From Nakamurella flavida (lineage in GTDB: Bacteria; Actinomycetota; Actinomycetes; Mycobacteriales; Nakamurellaceae), in the NCBI RefSeq assembly GCF_030811475.1, contig NZ_JAUSQV010000001.1, positions 1,945,501 to 2,009,500 of the forward strand: 64,000 bases of DNA. Reading direction: 5' to 3'. The notes beneath the pieces are model-generated. The model was not told the DNA's origin. It ran no database searches and saw nothing but the letters and a program-made list of their open reading frames with translations. Positions 1 through 7,598 of this stretch are shown here, piece after piece (the stretch's first letter is position 1; each line of letters begins with the position of its first letter). The position numbers and the translations under genes are program-made.

Positions 1-579
1 CACGAAGATCTGCAGGCCCTCGCCCCGCCGCTGCCCGTCCAGGCCGTAGGTCAGGGTCGCGGTGCTGCCGTGGGCGAGCAGCCCGCGCACGTCGTCGCGG
101 ACGGCGTCGTCGATGCGGTCGGCCCCCAGGCCGCCGCTGGTCCGGTCGTCCCACACGAGGAGATGCCTTCCGACCTGACCGGGACGACCGGCCACGACGG
201 TGGCCAGCGCGACGGGATCACCGGCGTCGACGGCCGCGGCCAGCTCGCCGAACTCCGGGAACGAGTCGGGGGCGATGCGCTCGGCGAACACGTCGATGAT
301 CCCGCCACAGGTCAGCCCGACGCTGAACGCGTCGTCGTCGGACACCCCGTACCGCTGCAGCCGGGGTTCGGCACCGTCCCGGATGCCGCTGGCCAGCTCG
401 TACACGGCGCCCTCGACGCACCCGCCGGACACCGATCCGACGGCCGTGCCGTCCGGTCCCACCAGCATGGACGCGCCGGCCGGTCGCGGCGCGGACCGGA
501 AGGTCCCGGTCACCGTGCCCACCCCGACCGCCTCGCCGGCCCGCCACCACCGGAGCAGATCCGCCATCACGTCACGCAT
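1..579 (-). CDS. XdhC/CoxI-family molybdenum hydroxylase maturation factor (partial, runs off left edge)
   Basis: The reading frame starts at an ATG read from 579 on the minus strand and is still open at base 1, giving 193 codons. Visible family features are the SAPRPAGASM segment near residue 29, the GSVSGGCVEGAVYE block near residue 48 and GLTCGGIIDVF near residue 89, all typical of the N-terminal XdhC/CoxI domain. Family members insert or protect the sulfurated molybdenum cofactor of xanthine or CO dehydrogenases. The start overlaps the upstream coxE-like stop by 8 bp, so the two are translationally coupled. The order AAA ATPase, VWA protein, XdhC-like protein matches coxD-coxE-coxF of carboxydotrophs. 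The C-terminal Rossmann part is outside the window. Confidence 0.85.
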   Translation of the reverse strand, partial: MRDVMADLLRWWRAGEAVGVGTVTGTFRSAPRPAGASMLVGPDGTAVGSVSGGCVEGAVYELASGIRDGAEPRLQRYGVSDDDAFSVGLTCGGIIDVFAERIAPDSFPEFGELAAAVDAGDPVALATVVAGRPGQVGRHLLVWDDRTSGGLGADRIDDAVRDDVRGLLAHGSTATLTYGLDGQRRGEGLQIFV

Positions 580-1750
580 CGCGCATCACCTCCACCAGGT
601 CCTGCAGGGTCGCCAGCGAATGGCCGGCCAGGAAGTGGTCGACGGACGGCAGCACCGCCACGATGCCACCCTGCAGGGGCCGGTAGCCGTCCTTCCCCTT
701 GTGCGGGTTGACCCAGACCAGCGTGTGGGCCAGCCGCCGGAGCCGGGCGGCCTGCTCGGCGAGCAGGTCGGGCGCGCCTCGTTCCCATCCGTCGGAGAAG
801 ACGACGACCACGGCCCCGCGGGCGGTGCCGCGTCGTCCCCAGCGGTCGACGAACGCGCGCAGCACCTCGCCGAGCCGGGTGCCCCCGGAGTAGTCGGGGA
901 TGGCCTGGGCCGCGGCCGCGAGCGCCCGGTCGGGGTCGCGGGACGCGAGGGCGCGGGTGACCCTGGTGAGCCGGGTGCCCATGGTGAACACCTCGACATC
1001 GGCCGGCCGCCGTCGGGCGAGCACGTGCGCGAAGCGCAGCAGCGAGTCGGCGTAGGCGGTCATGGATCCACTGATGTCGACGAGCAGCACGATGCGGCGG
1101 GGGCGGACCCGACGGCGCTGCCGGGCGGGGCGCTGCGGTTCACCGCCGGCGGCCATCACCCGGCGCACCGTGCCGCGGGGGTCGACGGCTCCGCGGCGGG
1201 CGGGCCGGCGGCGGCGGGAGGTCCGCCAGGGCAGGCCCGGCCGCAGCAGGGCCAGCATCCGGGCCAGCTCGGCCCGCTCGGCGGCCGACAGCAGGGCCAG
1301 GTCCCGGTGCCGCAGGATGTCCGCGCCGGACGCCTCGGCGCGGATCGGGGGCTCCTCGTCGTCGTCCTGATCGGGGCCGCCGGCGGGCGGCTGCGACTCG
1401 GGCAGCACGGACCGCAGCACGGTGACCGGCGGCGGCGCCCCGGGTGGCCGTCGCGGTCGCCGCCCACCGAAGTACGCGGCGAAGGCCGCGTCGTAGACGG
1501 GGATGTCGTCCGGGCCCGCGGTCAGGCAGGCACGCCCGGCCCAGTAGACGTCGGTCGGGTCGTCGACGTGCAGAGCCGCGGTGGCGGCGAGGAAGGTGGC
1601 CGAACGGGCCGGACCGATCACGAGGCCGGCCGCGGTCAGGGCCCGGGTGAAGCCGATGAGGATCGCGGCGCCGTCGCGCACGACCGGCGCGAGCGGTCCC
1701 ACCGCGGCCGCGCTCGACCCGCTGTCCCCCGCCGGACCTGCGCTCACCAC
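572..1750 (-). CDS. coxE: CoxE-like VWA-domain protein
   Basis: This 392-aa protein has an Ala-rich N-terminal half, a basic linker at about 175-218 and a C-terminal von Willebrand A domain whose MIDAS DxSxS motif is DISGSM (Asp225, Ser227, Ser229). A later GGTRLGE block probably supplies the MIDAS threonine, and VVFSDGWE supplies the last conserved aspartate. CoxE proteins act with a MoxR/CoxD AAA+ ATPase as a chaperone pair that matures the Mo/Cu centre of CO dehydrogenase or related hydroxylases. The gene begins 9 bp after the coxD-like stop and overlaps XdhC by 8 bp. No signal peptide is seen, so it should be cytoplasmic. The partner enzyme is inferred, not seen. Confidence 0.85.
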   Translation of the reverse strand: MVSAGPAGDSGSSAAAVGPLAPVVRDGAAILIGFTRALTAAGLVIGPARSATFLAATAALHVDDPTDVYWAGRACLTAGPDDIPVYDAAFAAYFGGRRPRRPPGAPPPVTVLRSVLPESQPPAGGPDQDDDEEPPIRAEASGADILRHRDLALLSAAERAELARMLALLRPGLPWRTSRRRRPARRGAVDPRGTVRRVMAAGGEPQRPARQRRRVRPRRIVLLVDISGSMTAYADSLLRFAHVLARRRPADVEVFTMGTRLTRVTRALASRDPDRALAAAAQAIPDYSGGTRLGEVLRAFVDRWGRRGTARGAVVVVFSDGWERGAPDLLAEQAARLRRLAHTLVWVNPHKGKDGYRPLQGGIVAVLPSVDHFLAGHSLATLQDLVEVMRDA

Positions 1751-1759
1751 GTCCCCACG

Positions 1760-2686
1760 TCAGGCCACCGGGAAGAGGGCCGCGACCCCGGCGGCGGTGA
1801 CCCGTTCGGTGTCCTCCCGGTACTTCAGGACGGCGCCGAGGGTGACGGCGGCCGATTCGGGGTCGAGCCGGTCGCAGCCCAGCGCGTGCAGCGCACGGGC
1901 CCAGTCCAGCGACTCGGCGACACCGGGCGGCTTGATCAGCTCGGCCTCTCGCAGCCGTCCGACGGCGGTGGCCACCCCGGTGGCGAGTGCCTCGGTGATC
2001 TGCGGCAGCCGCAGCCGGAGGATCTCCACCTCCCGGTCCAGGGAGGGGTGCTCGACCCAGTGGTAGAGGCACCGGCGCTTCAGCGCGTCGTGCACCTCCC
2101 GCGTGCGGTTGGAGGTCAGCACCACGAGCGGCGGTTCGACGGCCCGGATGCGGCCGAGTTCGGGAATGGTGACGGCGAACTCCGAGAGGACCTCGAGGAG
2201 GAACGCCTCGAACTCGTCGTCGGCGCGGTCTATCTCGTCGATGAGCAGCACCGCCCGTGGGGTGCGCAGCGCGGTCAGGATGGGCCGGGCGATCAGGAAC
2301 CGTTCGCCGTACAGATCGGCCTCGATCTCGGCCAGGCGACCGGCGCTCCCGTCCCGGGTGCCGGCGGTGGTCGCGGCCACCGCCTCCACCGCGCGCAGGT
2401 GGAGGATCTGCCGGGGGAAGTCCCAGTCGTAGAGGGCCTGGCTGGCGTCGATGCCCTCGTAGCACTGCAGCCGGATGACCTCGACGCCGCGGAGCTCGGC
2501 GAGCGCGAGGGCCAGGGCCGTCTTGCCCACCCCGGCCTCGCCCTCCAGGAACAACGGCCGGGAGAGGGCCTGCGCGAGGTAGGCCACGGTCGAGAGCCCC
2601 GGATCGGACAGGTACCCAGCCCCGGTCAGCGCGGCGGACAGCGCAGCGGGGCTGCCGAACGGGTCGTCGGGTGCAGCTGCGGACAT
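1760..2686 (-). CDS. coxD: MoxR/CoxD-type AAA+ ATPase
   Basis: The protein is 308 aa from the ATG at 2686, which begins MSAAAPDDPFG. The longer frame upstream of this start has no family similarity. Walker A is GEAGVGKT at residues 49-56, Walker B is AVLLIDEID, and VVLTSNRTREV is the sensor-1 region, as in MoxR ATPases. With the next gene it forms the usual MoxR plus VWA pair, which remodels or matures a client enzyme at the expense of ATP. It is first in a minus-strand operon that continues through coxE and XdhC and is transcribed divergently from moaA, 113 bp away. The genetic link to Moco genes favours a molybdenum hydroxylase client. Confidence 0.85.
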   Translation of the reverse strand: MSAAAPDDPFGSPAALSAALTGAGYLSDPGLSTVAYLAQALSRPLFLEGEAGVGKTALALALAELRGVEVIRLQCYEGIDASQALYDWDFPRQILHLRAVEAVAATTAGTRDGSAGRLAEIEADLYGERFLIARPILTALRTPRAVLLIDEIDRADDEFEAFLLEVLSEFAVTIPELGRIRAVEPPLVVLTSNRTREVHDALKRRCLYHWVEHPSLDREVEILRLRLPQITEALATGVATAVGRLREAELIKPPGVAESLDWARALHALGCDRLDPESAAVTLGAVLKYREDTERVTAAGVAALFPVA

Positions 2687-2786
2687 CGGCACACAGTAGG
2701 TCGTGGTGTCGTCGCACGGAGGGTGCCGGACGCAGGACGACCGCCGGCGGCGATCGCCGCCCGACGGCACCCGCACTCCGCACGAC

Positions 2787-2792
2787 TACCCT
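2787..2792 (+). promoter_or_regulatory. -10 element for a leaderless moaA transcript
   Basis: TACCCT lies exactly 7 nt before the GTG start of moaA at 2800, so transcription should begin at the start codon itself. No Shine-Dalgarno sequence sits at a usable distance. The same TANNNT-N7-start layout recurs at four other genes here. Confidence 0.55.
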
Positions 2793-2799
2793 GGGCGGA

Positions 2800-3873
2800 G
2801 TGACCACCATCGGGTTGGGCCTTCCCCGGCCGCGGATCGCGGCGCCGGGCGTGCCCACCGCATCGCCCGACCGTCCGTCCTCGCCGTTCCTCATCGACTC
2901 CCACGGCCGCCGTGCGCGCGATCTGCGGGTGTCGCTGACCGACAAGTGCAACCTGCGCTGCACCTACTGCATGCCCGCCGAGGGCATGGACTGGATGCCT
3001 GCGGCCCAGGTGCTGACCGATGCCGAACTGGTCCGGCTCATCGCCATCGCCGTCGAACGCCTCGGCGTCCAGGAGGTGCGCTTCACCGGCGGAGAACCGC
3101 TGCTGCGCAAGGGGATCGTGGATCTGGTGGCCGAGGTCGGGCGGCTGGACCCCCGCCCGGAGATGTCGCTGACGACCAACGGCATCGGACTGGCCCGCCG
3201 GGCGCAGGCCTTCCGGGACGCCGGTCTCGACCGGGTGAACATCTCCCTGGACTCCCTGGACCCCGCGGTGTTCCTCCAGCTCACCCGCCGCCCCCGGCTG
3301 ACCGACGTGCTGGACGCCCTGGCCGCCGCGGACGCCGCCGGGCTCACCCCGGTGAAGATCAACACCGTGCTGATGCGGGGCGTCAACGACCACGAGGCCG
3401 CCGATCTGCTGGAGTTCAGCCTGCGCAACGGCTTCCACCTGCGGTTCATCGAGCAGATGCCGCTGGACGCCGGCCATTCGTGGAGCCGGGACCGGATGGT
3501 CACCGCCGACGAGATCCAGGAACGGCTGTCGGAGCGGTTCACCCTGACCCCGCACCCCGGGGCCCGGGAAGGCGCGCCGGCCGAGCTGTTCGAGGTGGAC
3601 GGCGGATCCGGGACGGTCGGCATCATCGCCTCGGTCACCCGCCCCTTCTGCGGTGACTGCGACCGGACCCGGTTGACGGCCGACGGCCAGATCCGGACCT
3701 GCCTGTTCTCCCGCTCCGAGACCGACCTGCGGGCACTGCTGCGCGGTGGGGCCGACGACGAGGAGATCGCCGAGGTCTGGCGCACCGTGATGTGGGGGAA
3801 GTTGGCCGGCCACGGCATCGACGACCCGTCCTTCCTGCAGCCCGACCGGCCGATGAGCGCCATCGGTGGATGA
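2800..3873 (+). CDS. moaA: GTP 3',8-cyclase MoaA
   Basis: The radical SAM enzyme is 357 aa from the GTG at 2800 and catalyses the first step of molybdenum cofactor synthesis, GTP to 3',8-cyclo-GTP. The N-terminal cluster motif CxxxCxxC is at Cys50, Cys54 and Cys57. The second cluster is carried by FCGDCDRTRL and the following RTCLF near residues 283-300. The C-terminus ends in SAIGG, the conserved Gly-Gly tail needed for activity. The long upstream extension of the frame is not conserved, and the TACCCT box points to a leaderless start at 2800. moaD overlaps its 3' end by 8 bp. moaC, which acts next, is 13 kb away. Confidence 0.95.
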   Translation: MTTIGLGLPRPRIAAPGVPTASPDRPSSPFLIDSHGRRARDLRVSLTDKCNLRCTYCMPAEGMDWMPAAQVLTDAELVRLIAIAVERLGVQEVRFTGGEPLLRKGIVDLVAEVGRLDPRPEMSLTTNGIGLARRAQAFRDAGLDRVNISLDSLDPAVFLQLTRRPRLTDVLDALAAADAAGLTPVKINTVLMRGVNDHEAADLLEFSLRNGFHLRFIEQMPLDAGHSWSRDRMVTADEIQERLSERFTLTPHPGAREGAPAELFEVDGGSGTVGIIASVTRPFCGDCDRTRLTADGQIRTCLFSRSETDLRALLRGGADDEEIAEVWRTVMWGKLAGHGIDDPSFLQPDRPMSAIGG

Positions 3874-4171
3874 CCCGGTGATCGGCGCCGGCTCGGCGGC
3901 GGTCCCGACGGATCGTCCCGTCGAGGTCCTGGTGCGGTACTTCGCGGCCGCCCGGGCAGCGGCGGGGGTGACGGAGGAACGACTGACCCTCCCGGACCCG
4001 GCCACGGTGCGGCTCGCCCTGACCGAGGCGGAACGGCGGCACGGCGCGATGCTGGCCACCGTCCTGCAGCGGTGCAGCTTCCTGGTCGACGAGATCGCGG
4101 TCCACGGGCGGGACACCGTCCTGACCGACGGCGCCGTCCTCGACGTCCTGCCGCCGTTCGCCGGCGGCTGA
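3866..4171 (+). CDS. moaD: MoaD/ThiS-family sulfur carrier protein
   Basis: This is a 101-aa ubiquitin-fold protein ending in PPFAGG. The free Gly-Gly C-terminus is what MoeB/MoaZ-type enzymes adenylate and thiocarboxylate, so that MoaE can make molybdopterin. The core VLVRYFAAARAAAG is typical of MoaD. The GTG start at 3866 lies inside the end of moaA (8 bp overlap), so the two are translationally coupled. It has about 15 extra N-terminal residues compared with the usual 80-aa carrier. Its likely partner MoaE is encoded at 16.0-16.5 kb. A role with another sulfur-transfer system is possible, but the moaA overlap makes Moco the best reading. Confidence 0.9.
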   Translation: MDDPVIGAGSAAVPTDRPVEVLVRYFAAARAAAGVTEERLTLPDPATVRLALTEAERRHGAMLATVLQRCSFLVDEIAVHGRDTVLTDGAVLDVLPPFAGG

Positions 4172-4372
4172 CGCACCCTCCGCCCGTCCCGCCGCCGGGT
4201 GAGAACGGGTCCGCCGGTCGAGCTCCGCCCGCCGGCCGTCCTCCCGTCGCCCACCCCGTCCCGTCGCGTGTCGACCTGTCGGGCACCCCGCGGGTCGGAT
4301 TACGGTTCCCTCAGGGTCAGACCCCTCCACCTGCGGATACGCATGGTGATCGTTCGCGAGAAGGAGCCAGCC

Positions 4373-5554
4373 GTGTCCCATCCCCACCCCGGAGAGCCCG
4401 AACCGGACGACCCGGCCGGTCCCGACCCCGCCCGTCACGAGGACAGCGGGGCCCCCTTGCCGCAGGGGGATCCGACACCCCCCACCGGTGTCCCGGTCCA
4501 GCAGGACGCTGCCCCGAGCGGGACCGGACCGGCCGGCGCCCCGCCGACCGGTGGCTACTCCCCGCCGACCGGCGGCTACCCCCCGCCGCCCGTCGCCGGT
4601 CCCCCGGTCGGTGGCGCCGGCTACCCGCCACCCCCGCCGGGATACGGTCCGCCGCCCAGCTACCCGCCGTCGGGTCAGACCCCGCCCGGATACGCCCCGC
4701 CCGGTTACGCCCCGCCCGGGTACGCCCCCACGGGCAGTCCGGTGCAGGGCGGGTATCCCCCGCCCGGGCCCGCCGGTTACGGGCCCGGCGGCACACCCGT
4801 CGGATACCCCGGCCAGCAGGGTGGCTACCCGCCGCCGGGCGCGGGGAACACTCCCCCCGGTCAGGCCGGGCCCGGCCAGCCCTACCCGGGTCAGCCGAAC
4901 CCGGGCCAGCCCTTCGCCGGCCAGTCGTACCCGGGTCAGCCGTACGCGGGCCAGCCCTATGCCGGCCAGCCGTACGGAGGCCAGCCCTCCGCGGGTCAGC
5001 CGTACACAGGTCAGGGCAGTCAGCCCGGGCAGCCCCCCGCCCAGGGTGGATTCCCGGGGCAGAGCGGCTACCCGCCGCCGCCCGGTCAGTACACGCCGCC
5101 CCGCACGGGCCCGTCGTTCGATCCGAAGAACGTCAGTGTCGCCGGGTGGGGCGTGCTGGGAGCGGCCGGCCTGACCTTCATCGGGAGCTTCTTCCGCTTC
5201 TGGTCGGTCGACACCTATTACTACTTCCGCGTCGGATTCAACGCCTGGACCTCGTGGTGGTGGATCCCCGTGCTCCTGGCCGTGGCCGTCGGAGTGGTCT
5301 ACGCCCTGCAGGTGGCCAAGATCGTCACCCGGGACCAGGTCAAGCCGCTGTGGCCCCTCTACGGGGCGGCGGCCTCGTTCGTGCTGATGCTGTTCGTCCT
5401 GCTGCACACCCTGCTGCGCGAGAGCGACGACGCCGGGCCCGGTTTCGGGGTGTTCTTCGTGCTGGTCACCACGGCGGCGTTGACCTACTTCACCGCCCTC
5501 TCGGCGCAGCAGTCCGGCGTCAAGCTCCCGGTCACGGTGCCCGGGCCTCGCTGA
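4373..5554 (+). CDS. Pro/Gly/Tyr-rich four-helix membrane protein
   Basis: The chosen GTG start at 4373 has AAGGAG 7 nt upstream; an ATG at 4343 is the alternative. The 393-aa product has about 250 residues of low complexity, first PPTGGY and PPGYAPPGYAP repeats, then GQPYPGQPNPGQPFAGQ-type repeats from about 4860 to 5030. The C-terminal 140 residues hold four membrane segments, beginning around GWGVLGAAGLTFIGSF, WWIPVLLAVAVGVVYAL, LYGAAASFVLMLFVLL and FGVFFVLVTTAALTYF. Actinobacteria often carry such proteins with disordered cytoplasmic tails of unknown function, sometimes tied to cell envelope or division. It stands alone and is followed by two strong hairpins. No function is claimed. Confidence 0.8.
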   Translation: MSHPHPGEPEPDDPAGPDPARHEDSGAPLPQGDPTPPTGVPVQQDAAPSGTGPAGAPPTGGYSPPTGGYPPPPVAGPPVGGAGYPPPPPGYGPPPSYPPSGQTPPGYAPPGYAPPGYAPTGSPVQGGYPPPGPAGYGPGGTPVGYPGQQGGYPPPGAGNTPPGQAGPGQPYPGQPNPGQPFAGQSYPGQPYAGQPYAGQPYGGQPSAGQPYTGQGSQPGQPPAQGGFPGQSGYPPPPGQYTPPRTGPSFDPKNVSVAGWGVLGAAGLTFIGSFFRFWSVDTYYYFRVGFNAWTSWWWIPVLLAVAVGVVYALQVAKIVTRDQVKPLWPLYGAAASFVLMLFVLLHTLLRESDDAGPGFGVFFVLVTTAALTYFTALSAQQSGVKLPVTVPGPR

Positions 5555-5579
5555 CCCGTCGCACCGACGCCGCCGCCGC

Positions 5580-5622
5580 CGCCTGTGGCCGCGTTCCGCT
5601 CCAGCGGGCGCGGCCACAGGCG
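5580..5622. terminator. Hairpin terminator between convergent genes
   Basis: A 14-bp perfect stem (5580-5593 with 5609-5622, arm CGCCTGTGGCCGCG) encloses a 15-nt loop with an inner 5-bp stem CCGCT/AGCGG. It sits between the stops of the convergent genes at 5554 and 5731 and could serve either strand. There is no T-tract, as is common in this phylum. Confidence 0.7.
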
Positions 5623-5663
5623 TCTGTGCGAGACCTCGGGACGACCCGGCCCCGACAGCTCCC

Positions 5664-5698
5664 GACGGGCCCGGCGACCCCGCAGCGCCGGGCCCGTC
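5664..5698. terminator. Second hairpin terminator between convergent genes
   Basis: A 13-bp perfect stem (5664-5676 with 5686-5698, arm GACGGGCCCGGCG) has a 9-nt loop and ends 33 bp before the DUF4394-like gene stop. Its position suits termination of the minus-strand gene ending at 5731. Confidence 0.65.
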
Positions 5699-5730
5699 AA
5701 GCTCCTGACGAGGGGGCCGCCCGGGACGGG

Positions 5731-6642
5731 TCAGCGCTGGTTGAGGGGCAGGGCGATGTCGGTGACGGCCCGCGGGAAGGAACCCAGCGAGGAGGCCACC
5801 CCGGAGAGGACGTCGACTTCGTACAGCTTGTACTTCCCGTTGGTGCCGATGGTGGCGTACGCGGTGTTCTTCACCGTGCGATCGCCGCTGAGGGTGGACA
5901 GGATGTCCATCCCGGCATCGAGATCCGCGGCCACGCCCAGCTTTCCGGTCGCCACCAGGGTCCCGGCGTTCGCCGGGGACTGCAGGACGACCTGGTCGGC
6001 GACGGTGTCGAGATCGAACAGGGTGGTGGCGGTGTCCGGGTTCAGGTCGTTGTTCGTGTACGCCGCCGCGCTGACGCCGGACGCCGGGGCGGCCAGGTTG
6101 GTCAGCGGGGTGTCCACGACGGTGGCGCCACCGGGCGCGTCACCCGAGGCGAACGGGTGGCGCAGGTTCTGGCCCGTGTCGCTGATGACCCGCAGCGCGT
6201 TCGCCGCCGGGTTGAAGTCCACGCCGAACGCCTTGCCGGACAACGGCACCTGGATCTGCCCGATCCGGCCGGCGATCGCCCGATCGGACAGCAGGTAGAT
6301 GCCGCCGTTGTTGCCGACGCCGTAGAGCTTGCCGTTCTGCACGCGGTGATCGATGCCGATGAGGAAGTCGTCGCCACCGAGCCCGGTGATGACGATCGGC
6401 GCCGAGGCCGCGCCGGGGTTCCTCACCGCGAAGGTCACCAGCGCCTTGCCGCCGTTGGTCAGGCCGACCGCGGTGATCCCGCCGGTCTTCCCGGCCGACA
6501 CCGATGCGACGCCGAGATCGACGGACACCGCCGGCGCCACGGCGGTCCGCGCCGAGGCAGCGGCTCCCGCCGGCAGGGCCAGGCCCACGGCGACGAACAC
6601 CGCGACGGCCGCGGTGGTGGTTCCCAGGGTGCGCTTGCGCAT
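5731..6642 (-). CDS. Secreted DUF4394-like protein, probable target of the adjacent ECF sigma factor
   Basis: The ATG at 6642 follows AAAGGA with good spacing and gives 303 aa. Residues 1-30 form a signal peptide (MRKRTLGTTTAAVAVFVAVG, then ALPAGAAASA). The mature protein has repeated beta-strand/GG blocks such as GLGGDDFLIGIDHR, NGKLYGVG, NGGIYLLSD and the FNPAANALRVIS segment, which characterise DUF4394, a domain of unknown biochemical role predicted to fold like a beta-propeller. It is exported and has no lipobox or anchor. Its promoter region carries the same motif as the divergently transcribed ECF sigma gene, which makes it a likely regulon member. Confidence 0.85.
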   Translation of the reverse strand: MRKRTLGTTTAAVAVFVAVGLALPAGAAASARTAVAPAVSVDLGVASVSAGKTGGITAVGLTNGGKALVTFAVRNPGAASAPIVITGLGGDDFLIGIDHRVQNGKLYGVGNNGGIYLLSDRAIAGRIGQIQVPLSGKAFGVDFNPAANALRVISDTGQNLRHPFASGDAPGGATVVDTPLTNLAAPASGVSAAAYTNNDLNPDTATTLFDLDTVADQVVLQSPANAGTLVATGKLGVAADLDAGMDILSTLSGDRTVKNTAYATIGTNGKYKLYEVDVLSGVASSLGSFPRAVTDIALPLNQR

Positions 6643-6714
6643 GACGCGTCCTTTCGTGAGGTCACGCCCCGACCGGTTGGGCCCGAGCGCGTCCGCCGAG
6701 CGGCGGTGACGGTC

Positions 6715-6743
6715 CATACGCAGCCGCCACTGCCCGTGTTCAG
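6715..6743 (-). promoter_or_regulatory. ECF-type promoter for the DUF4394-like gene
   Basis: Read on the minus strand, GCTGAAC (-35, CTGAAC at 6743-6738) is followed after 14 nt by CTGCGTATG (6723-6715), placing TGAAC and CGTAT 17 nt apart. The same words with the same spacing lie in front of the sigma gene at 6981-7009. TGAAC-N17-CGT is close to the known SigL-type ECF pattern. Confidence 0.7.
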
Positions 6744-6980
6744 CCGTGGCGGAAAACGTTCGACGGACGGGGGCGGACGGACCCGCCGACGCTGCCCGGC
6801 CGGCCACCCGACACCGCCCGGCTTGGCCCCGTGCGCCCACCGGGTTCCGACTCCGACCCGTCCGTGGTCGACCCGGCGCCGGATCACCGGCGAGCCCGAC
6901 CCGACCGAGGGTCGTGGCCCGTCTCCCCACGCCGGGATCAGCACGCCACGGGCAGGCCCCCGGGCCCGATCCGGGAATCG

Positions 6981-7009
6981 CTGAACGCGACCCACCGGGG
7001 CTGCGTATG
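6981..7009 (+). promoter_or_regulatory. ECF-type autoregulatory promoter for the sigma/anti-sigma operon
   Basis: CTGAAC at 6981-6986, 14 nt, then CTGCGTATG at 7001-7009 repeat the motif found on the other strand at 6743-6715. A start near 7014 would leave a leader of about 20 nt containing the GAGGTGG ribosome site of the sigma gene. The duplicated motif suggests that the sigma factor activates its own operon and its neighbour. Confidence 0.7.
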
Positions 7010-7034
7010 CACCCCCGAGGGAGGTGGGACGTCC

Positions 7035-7598
7035 ATGCCGGCACTGACACGACTGCGGAGCGCGCGGCCCCCCGGGCTCAGGGACGAGGCCGCGGTCCAG
7101 GCGGCCTACACCGCCCACGGGGCCGAGCTGTACCGCTTCGCGCTCCGGGCGCTCGGCGATCCGGGCCTGGCCCAGGACGCCGTCCAGGAGACCTTCCTGC
7201 GTGCCTGGCGGGCCGCCGACCGGTTCGATCCCGAGCTGGCCAGCCTGCGGGTCTGGTTGTTCGCCATCGTCCGCAACGTCGTCATCGACCTGGCCCGCCG
7301 CCGGTCCGCCGCCTCCTTCGCGCACGTCCCCGGCGGCGGCGACGAGGACATCGTGGCCGCCCTGGACCCCACCCCGGACGACACGGACGCCGTGGTGAAC
7401 CGATGGCTCGTCGAGGAGGCGCTCGGCCGTATCAGCGCCGAACACCGGCATGTCATCGTGCAGACACACCTGCGCGGTCGGCCGTACGACGAGGTCGCCG
7501 CGGAGAGCGGAGTACCGACGGGAACGATGCGCAGCCGGGCGTTCTACGCCCTCAAGGCCCTTCGGGTCGCCATGGACGAGATGGGGGTGACGTTGTGA
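7035..7598 (+). CDS. ECF RNA polymerase sigma factor
   Basis: The ATG at 7035 follows GAGGTGGGA and gives 187 aa. Region 2 spans about residues 20-90 (AELYRFALRALGDPGLAQDAVQ and the RVWLFAIVRNVVIDLARRR -10-reading helix). Region 4 spans about 125-180 (GRISAEHRHVIVQTHLRGRPYDEVAAESG followed by TGTMRSRAFYALKALR). There is no region 1.1 or 3, as expected for ECF factors. The stop overlaps the anti-sigma start by 3 bp (GTGA). The paired promoter motif upstream suggests positive autoregulation and control of the DUF4394-like gene. Promoter specificity resembles the SigL-type TGAAC/CGT class, but subgroup assignment needs a phylogeny. Confidence 0.93.
   Translation: MPALTRLRSARPPGLRDEAAVQAAYTAHGAELYRFALRALGDPGLAQDAVQETFLRAWRAADRFDPELASLRVWLFAIVRNVVIDLARRRSAASFAHVPGGGDEDIVAALDPTPDDTDAVVNRWLVEEALGRISAEHRHVIVQTHLRGRPYDEVAAESGVPTGTMRSRAFYALKALRVAMDEMGVTL

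Noticed and set aside
200-2803. 867-aa plus-strand open frame opposite coxD and coxE
   Set aside because: It is antisense to two clearly conserved genes, is rich in Arg, Gly and Pro without any family motif, and reflects the lack of AT-rich stop codons in this genome.
4560-5040. Regular short repeats considered as a CRISPR array
   Set aside because: They are in-frame codon repeats (PPTGGY, GQPY) of a protein-coding gene with no constant spacer length.
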